Position numbers and translations under genes: made by a program
Assembly: GCA_900545545.1 (NCBI GenBank)
Contig: UQZO01000005.1
Location: 62,001 to 126,000 of the forward strand
Length of the DNA stretch: 64,000 bases
Direction: 5' to 3'
DNA from: an uncultured Subdoligranulum sp.
Lineage (GTDB): Bacteria; Bacillota; Clostridia; Oscillospirales; Ruminococcaceae
Notes under the pieces: model-generated
The model's input: only the letters and a program-made list of their open reading frames with translations
The model's database searches: none
What the model was told of the DNA's origin: nothing
Shown: positions 59,758 to 64,000 of the stretch, piece after piece
Numbering within the stretch: the stretch's first letter is position 1
How the letters are laid out: the number at the start of each line of letters is the position of its first letter

Positions 59758-59790
59758 AGTATACCCACGCCAGATTAAAGCCACATTAAA
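59758..59790 (-). promoter_or_regulatory. PepSY gene promoter with 11-bp direct repeats
   Basis: Minus-strand TTTAATGTGGC (59780-59790) is followed at once by TTTAATCTGGC (59769-59779), ten of eleven bases alike, then five bases and TATACT (59758-59763). This is the layout of OmpR/PhoB-type activator boxes that replace the -35. The first repeat covers the kinase stop codon. Confidence 0.75.
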
Positions 59791-61150
59791 CTTTCTCACT
59801 TTTTTCGCAGGGGATGGTAAAGGTAAAGGTGCTGCCTGCGCCGGGGGTACTTTCCACCGTCACGCTGCCGCCGTGGGCTTCGGCGATCCAACGCACCATG
59901 GCAAGCCCCAGCCCGGCCCCGCCGCCACTGTGGGCCGGGTCCGCCTGCCAGAACCGCAGCCAGATTTTATCCAGGTTTTCCGGCGCAATGCCGATGCCGT
60001 TATCCGCCACGGTACCCACGGCGTTCTCCCCCTGGCGGTGCAGCGTCAGCCGCACCCAGCCGCCGGGGCGGCCATAGTGGATGGCATTCTCGGTCAGGTT
60101 GATGAGCAGCCGCATGAGCAGCGTTTCGTCCCCCAGCACCGTGATGCCCGGTTCCAAGTCCGTTTCCACCGTGATCTGCCGGGCCGCAGCCTGTTCAGCC
60201 TCGGTTTCGGCCACCATCTCGGCAAGTTCGCTCAGGTCCACCGGTTCCTGTTGCAGGGGCTGGCGGCCCTTGTCGGCCCGGGCCAGCATCAGCAGCTGGG
60301 AGAGCAGCGCTGCCATCCGGGCTGCCTGGGTGTGGATGCTCTCCAGCGCGGCGCGGGTCTCCCCTTGCGGCCGGGTATGTTCCAGGGCGTACTCACTCTG
60401 GGAGAGGATCACCGCCGTGGGGGTGCGCAGTTCGTGGGAGGCATCGTCGGTGAACTGTTTTTCCCGGTCAAAAGCCTGCTGCAGCCGGGCAAACATGGCA
60501 TCGAATTCCCCGGCCAGGGTGTAGATCTCATCCCGGCCGCCCGCCAGGCCGATGCGGCGGGAGAGGTCGCCCCCTTCCCCGATCTCCCGGGCAGTCTGGG
60601 TGATGCGCCGCACCGGCGCAAAGGCCCGCCGGGTAAGGAAGTAACCGCACACCGCCGCCAGCACCACAAACACCGGCAGCACCAGCAGTGCTTCATGCTG
60701 CAGCGCCCCCAGCGTGCTGTCCACCGCGTCGGCAGCCGTAACGCTGCGCACCCACAGCGGGCCGTAGTCCTCCACCTGAATCTGCACATCGTAGAGGTAC
60801 CAGCTGCGGCCGCCGCTTTCCACCGTGCGCAGGGTGCCGTCGTCGAAAACGGCGGAATTGTCAAAATCCCGGGGCACAAACCCGTACAGCGGCATGCCCG
60901 CCGTATCGTACACCGAGAGGTAGACTCCATCGTCGAAGGCTTCCAGGTCGCGGTCGATTTCCAGCTCGCCGTTTTTGTATTCGATTTCCCGGCGGCTGTC
61001 CTCCACCATGCTCTGCATCCGGTTCAGTTTGGTCTGCCGGGCCGTCTGTGCCCCGGCGTGGAACAGAAACCCCAGGGAAAGCCCGGTCAGCAGCACCATA
61101 AACAAGGTATACAGCAGGGTGACCCGCAGGGTAATGGAAAGTCGCTTCAT
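59786..61150 (-). CDS. Sensor histidine kinase
   Basis: 454 residues. First helix at about 8-30, an external sensor of about 130 residues, second helix at about 155-175, HAMP, then HisKA with the phosphoacceptor in DDASHELRTPTAV and the ATPase domain (N box ENAIHY, G1 VADNGIGIAPENL, G2 GGAGLGLAM). Membrane kinase of the OmpR/EnvZ class with an extracellular sensor of unknown ligand. The start overlaps the regulator gene stop by 4 bases (ATGA). Confidence 0.95.
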   Translation of the reverse strand: MKRLSITLRVTLLYTLFMVLLTGLSLGFLFHAGAQTARQTKLNRMQSMVEDSRREIEYKNGELEIDRDLEAFDDGVYLSVYDTAGMPLYGFVPRDFDNSAVFDDGTLRTVESGGRSWYLYDVQIQVEDYGPLWVRSVTAADAVDSTLGALQHEALLVLPVFVVLAAVCGYFLTRRAFAPVRRITQTAREIGEGGDLSRRIGLAGGRDEIYTLAGEFDAMFARLQQAFDREKQFTDDASHELRTPTAVILSQSEYALEHTRPQGETRAALESIHTQAARMAALLSQLLMLARADKGRQPLQQEPVDLSELAEMVAETEAEQAAARQITVETDLEPGITVLGDETLLMRLLINLTENAIHYGRPGGWVRLTLHRQGENAVGTVADNGIGIAPENLDKIWLRFWQADPAHSGGGAGLGLAMVRWIAEAHGGSVTVESTPGAGSTFTFTIPCEKSEKV

Positions 61151-61821
61151 ACTTCCTCCCGCAAGACGTAGCCCACGCCCCGCACGGTGTGGATGAGCTT
61201 AGGCTCGCGCCCGTCGTCGATTTTTTTGCGCAGATAGCGGATGTAGACATCCACCACGTTGGAGCCGCCCTCGTAATCATAGTTCCAGACGCCGTTGCTG
61301 ATACGCTCCCGGGAGAGCACCGTCCCCGCGTTGCGGGCCAGATATTCCAGCACCGCGAACTCCTTGGCGGAAAGGGCGATGGGCTGCCCACCCCGGGATA
61401 CCGTGCGGGCGGCGCAGTCTACCTGCAGGTCCGCCACCGTAATCACATCGCTGACCTGGTCGGTGCGGCGGCGGATGAGCACCCGTAGCCGGGCCAGCAA
61501 TTCCTGCAGGGCAAAGGGTTTGACGAGGTAGTCGTCGGCACCGCTGTCCAGCCCGCGGACCCGGTCCTCGATGCCGTCCCGGGCGGTGAGCAGCAGCACC
61601 GGGGTTTTATCCCCCGCTGCCCGGCGGCGGCGCAGCACTTCCAGCCCGTCCACCCCCGGCAGCATGATATCCAGCACCACGGCATCGTACTCGCCCCCGG
61701 CCAGATAGTCCAGCGCATCGGTGCCGGTGAGGCAGCTGTCCACACTGTACTGGGCGGCTTTCAGCTGCTTGACCAGCAGCGCATTCATCTCGGGCTGGTC
61801 TTCCACGACGAGAATCCTCAT
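61147..61821 (-). CDS. OmpR-family response regulator
   Basis: 224 residues: receiver with the acidic pair VVED, phosphoacceptor Asp in VVLDIMLPG and Lys in YLVKPFA, then a winged-helix effector with VVDVYIRYLRKKID and the C-terminal hairpin HTVRGVGYVL. Binds tandem 11-bp direct repeats as a dimer; such repeats stand before the PepSY gene. AAGGAG before ATG 61821. Upstream TGGTATCAT (about 61854) is a possible extended -10. Confidence 0.95.
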   Translation of the reverse strand: MRILVVEDQPEMNALLVKQLKAAQYSVDSCLTGTDALDYLAGGEYDAVVLDIMLPGVDGLEVLRRRRAAGDKTPVLLLTARDGIEDRVRGLDSGADDYLVKPFALQELLARLRVLIRRRTDQVSDVITVADLQVDCAARTVSRGGQPIALSAKEFAVLEYLARNAGTVLSRERISNGVWNYDYEGGSNVVDVYIRYLRKKIDDGREPKLIHTVRGVGYVLREEV

Positions 61822-61909
61822 GGCATAGTCTCCTTTTTCCAGCGTTTTCTATTATGATACCATAAAAAAATGAAACCACGATGAGAAAAGCAGGATTTTT
61901 CAGTTTGTT

Positions 61910-61944
61910 TTTACTTGACCTTGACAAGTAAAGAATGCTATACT
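61910..61944 (+). promoter_or_regulatory. Promoter and operator of the small MarR gene
   Basis: TTGACC (61915-61920) and TATACT (61939-61944), spacer 18. TTTACTTG (61910-61917) and CAAGTAAA (61925-61932) form a perfect 8-bp inverted repeat over the -35. Confidence 0.75.
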
Positions 61945-61972
61945 GGTTTCCATCCAGAAAGGAGACCAACTT

Positions 61973-62395
61973 ATGCTGCGCACCTTTTCCTACGCCTGTA
62001 CGGTGCTGTACCGGCGTTTTACCCACTATACCTCCAACCGGCTCCACCAGCTGGGGCTGAGTTTCGGCACCCTGTTTTTCCTCATCTATGTGGGCAAACA
62101 TCCCGGCTGCACCCAGAGCGAACTGACCACCGACCTACGCATGGACTGGGGCCACAGCCAGCGCACCGTGCTGAAGCTGGTGGAAAGCGGTTTTCTGAAC
62201 CGGGAAAAAGACGGCCGGGCCTACCGCCTGACGCTGAGCGACAAGGGCCGCCAGGCTTTTGAAGCCAGCCACCAGGTCTTTTTTGACTGGGACGAAGAGG
62301 CCCTCTCCAACCTGACCCCCGAGGAGCGCACCCAGTTGATGACGCTGCTTTTCAAGGCGATGGGCCGCGGCCCGCTGCCGGATCTGCCCGAATAA
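61973..62395 (+). CDS. MarR-family transcriptional regulator (lone gene)
   Basis: 140 residues. Winged helix with GCTQSELTTDLRMDWGHSQR and the wing NREKDGRAYRLTLSDKG. AAAGGAG lies before ATG 61973. It has its own palindromic operator and terminator and no cotranscribed partner, which suggests autorepression and a target elsewhere, possibly the convergent MATE exporter. The ligand is unknown. Confidence 0.88.
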   Translation: MLRTFSYACTVLYRRFTHYTSNRLHQLGLSFGTLFFLIYVGKHPGCTQSELTTDLRMDWGHSQRTVLKLVESGFLNREKDGRAYRLTLSDKGRQAFEASHQVFFDWDEEALSNLTPEERTQLMTLLFKAMGRGPLPDLPE

Positions 62396-62404
62396 AAACA
62401 CCAC

Positions 62405-62424
62405 GCCGCAGCTTTGGCTGCGGC
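62405..62424 (+). terminator. Terminator of the small MarR gene
   Basis: GCCGCAGC / GCTGCGGC, 8-bp stem with a TTTG loop, then ATTTTTTG. Confidence 0.88.
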
Positions 62425-62550
62425 ATTTTTTGTCGATACAAGGTGGTCACAGTTTCTTTAAAAGTTGTTTGGGGTTTGTTCAAAATGCTTTTATGGGTTG
62501 CACACAACTGGCCGGTATACTGAAAAACGTAAACAGAACCAAACACAAAA

Positions 62551-62679
62551 CGGGCGGCGCCCGCACATTTTCACCACTGTGCCTTAGACCATGCGAGGGC
62601 AACTGCCCGGTCAAGGCCAGACAACCAATAAGGCCTTGTGCCATGATATAGATGGGCGGCCCCGCGCGCAGGGCCGCCC
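62551..62679. other. Non-coding region with four hairpins
   Basis: No supported gene lies in 62432-62685. Hairpins: CGGGC/GCCCG (62551-62563, followed on the minus strand by TTTTGTGTTT), GGGC/GCCC near 62600, CAAGGCC/GGCCTTG (about 62614-62640) and GGGCGGCCC/GGGCCGCCC (62654-62679). On the minus strand the first forms a good terminator. A TATACT at 62516-62521 lacks a matching -35. I do not recognise a known RNA family. Confidence 0.4.
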
Positions 62680-62685
62680 AACCAG

Positions 62686-62725
62686 AAAATCCCCCCTGCC
62701 GTCTTTCGACCGCCGGGGGGATTTT
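62686..62725 (-). terminator. Terminator of the MATE exporter gene
   Basis: AAAATCCCCCC (62686-62696) / GGGGGGATTTT (62715-62725), 11-bp stem; the 18-base loop can pair further (CGGTC/GACGG, imperfect). Confidence 0.8.
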
Positions 62726-62737
62726 TATGTTGCCGGT

Positions 62738-64000
62738 TCAGTACTGGTACCGGCGCTGCTGGGTGCGCAGGAAAATCACCGTAACCACCACAGCCATGGC
62801 TTCCGCCGCCACCAGGGAGGCCCAGATGCCGTCCACCTGCCACAGCATCGGAAAGACCAGCACGCACACCACCTGGAACACCAGGGTGCGCAGGAAGGAG
62901 ATGGCCGCCGAGATCAGGCCGTTGTTCAGCGCCGTAAAGAAGGAGGAGCCGAAGATGGCAAAGCCCGAGAAGAGGAAACAGCAGGAGAAGATACCGAAGG
63001 CATGTTGGGTCATGGCCAGCAGACCGGCATCGTACCTCACAAAAAGCACCGACAGCGGCCCCGCCAGCAGCCGGGCGGCAGCGAACATCGCCGCGGCAAA
63101 CACCGCGATGATCGTTCCGCTGCGGCGCAGCAGGCCGTGCAGTTCCGGCCGGTTGCCCGCCCCGTAATGGTAGCTGACCACTGGCGCCGTGCCCACCGAA
63201 TAGCCGATGAACATGGCCTGGAAAATCATGCTCACATACATCAGCACACCGTAGGCGGCGATGCCGTCCTCCCCGGCGTAGCGCAGCAGCTGGGCGTTGT
63301 ACAGCATGCTGACCAGCGACATGGAGATGTTGCTCATCAGCTCCGAGGAGCCGTTGGTGCAGGCCTTGATGAGGGCGCGTCCATCCCACCGGGTTTTGCC
63401 CAGCCGCAGCCGGCCGCTGTTGGGCCGCGCAAAGTAAATAAGGGGCAGAATGCCGCCCACGCACTGGCTCAGCGCGGTGGCAGCCGCCGCCCCCTGCAGG
63501 CCAAAGGGCAGCACCGCCACAAACAAGGCATCCAGCACCATGTTGGTCAGGCCGGAAGCCACCGTCACCGCCAGGCCGAGATTGGGCTTTTCGGCAGTAA
63601 CAAATAAACACTGGAATTCATATTGCAGCACATAGGCGGGAATGGCAGGCAGCAGCACCATGCCGTAGGTGATGCAGTCCTCCAGCATGGCCCCCTGCGC
63701 CCCCAGGGCGATGGCCAGCGGCCGCAGGAAGACAAACCCCAACAGCGCCAGCACCACGCCGCAGCCGATGGAGGTATAGACGATGAGGGAAAACAGCTGG
63801 TTGGCGCGGCGGTCGTCCCCTTCGCCCATGGTTTTGGCGATGAGCGCACCGCCGCCGGTGCCGAACATAAAGCCCGCGGCACCGAGGATCATGAGGAACG
63901 GAATGATGAAATTCACCGCCGTAAAGGCCGTTTTCCCCACAAAGTTGGAGACAAAGAAGCCGTCCACCACGCCGTAGATGGAGGAAAACACCATCATCAC
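62738..64000 (-). CDS. MATE-family exporter, 3' part (cut by window edge)
   Basis: At least 420 residues of a multidrug and toxin extrusion-type carrier with about eleven visible helices. Family features: SSIYGVVDGFFVSNFVG near the first helix, GTGGGALIAKTMGEGD in the loop after helix two, GLTNMVLDALFV, and the second-half repeat GAGNRPEL with SSFFTALNNGL. Such proteins export cationic drugs or metabolites using Na or H gradients. The first residues lie beyond base 64000. It ends in the terminator at 62686-62725. Confidence 0.93.
   Translation of the reverse strand: MMMVFSSIYGVVDGFFVSNFVGKTAFTAVNFIIPFLMILGAAGFMFGTGGGALIAKTMGEGDDRRANQLFSLIVYTSIGCGVVLALLGFVFLRPLAIALGAQGAMLEDCITYGMVLLPAIPAYVLQYEFQCLFVTAEKPNLGLAVTVASGLTNMVLDALFVAVLPFGLQGAAAATALSQCVGGILPLIYFARPNSGRLRLGKTRWDGRALIKACTNGSSELMSNISMSLVSMLYNAQLLRYAGEDGIAAYGVLMYVSMIFQAMFIGYSVGTAPVVSYHYGAGNRPELHGLLRRSGTIIAVFAAAMFAAARLLAGPLSVLFVRYDAGLLAMTQHAFGIFSCCFLFSGFAIFGSSFFTALNNGLISAAISFLRTLVFQVVCVLVFPMLWQVDGIWASLVAAEAMAVVVTVIFLRTQQRRYQY

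Noticed and set aside
62571..62655. Short minus-strand frame from an ATG near 62645 after the MATE gene
   Set aside because: No ribosome site and no similarity to any family; it overlaps several hairpins, so a gene cannot be supported.

Overview
The window is about 60 % GC, densely packed and has consensus-like sigma-A promoters, AGGAGG ribosome sites, short intergenic gaps and U-tailed hairpin terminators. Together with family II pyrophosphatase, TypA, RNase Y, a tRNA without an encoded CCA, BlaI/M56 genes, a bile-salt-hydrolase-like enzyme and raffinose/lactose use, this points to a GC-rich gut Firmicute of the Faecalibacterium/Gemmiger/Subdoligranulum type (Oscillospirales). That placement is an inference from gene content, not from a marker gene search.

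Layout. 1-6000: the 5' part of rny, then a MarR regulator with a two-gene heterodimeric ABC exporter behind a leader that carries its own terminator. 6180-8080: an Lrp regulator, a zinc-ribbon membrane protein and a GT2 glycosyltransferase. 8080-16300: a six-gene leftward operon headed by a LegB-type sugar dehydratase, followed by a DUF2142 membrane protein and a duplicated two-gene cassette (large GT-C-like membrane protein plus small membrane-anchored partner), probably for surface glycan assembly. 16300-29150: mostly housekeeping genes (cyclophilin, zinc phospholipase C-like protein, UMF1 transporter, TrmH methylase, cysK, pyrG, citrate synthase, CBS/DRTGG pyrophosphatase, typA), separated by several copies of short palindromic intergenic repeats.

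29150-35130: two tandem paralogous lipoproteins, tRNA-Pro(TGG), and a trxA / rhodanese / CoA-disulfide-reductase-rhodanese operon facing a Crp/Fnr regulator; a TGTGA dyad sits at about -41 of the trxA promoter. 35170-46960: a sugar island with an AraC regulator, a three-gene ABC importer, GH36 alpha-galactosidase and an amylosucrase with an unusual seven-fold nonapeptide-repeat tail; this set fits uptake of raffinose-family sugars, removal of galactose and processing of the sucrose left over. A GH2 beta-galactosidase follows on the other strand.

47090-48690 holds an isolated terminase pair with its own promoter and terminator. 48700-54400 holds a damaged YczE-like gene, a BlaI regulator with two tandem M56-M23 fusion metallopeptidases, and an MFS transporter with a structured leader. 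54550-56725 is an arsR-arsP-thioredoxin-arsC operon with two ArsR-type operators. 56750-62400 contains a bile salt hydrolase-like gene, the wreck of an ECF sigma/anti-sigma module (sigma reduced to region 4, anti-sigma apparently frameshifted at its end), a PepSY lipoprotein placed under an OmpR-type direct-repeat box, its likely two-component system, and a small MarR regulator. The window ends inside a MATE exporter gene.

The most interesting material is the BlaI-M56-M23 module (one copy has lost a catalytic histidine, and a stretch near 285 bp is identical between copies), the duplicated membrane glycan cassette, the amylosucrase tail, the leaders with built-in hairpins ahead of drug-exporter-type genes, and the collapsed sigma/anti-sigma locus.
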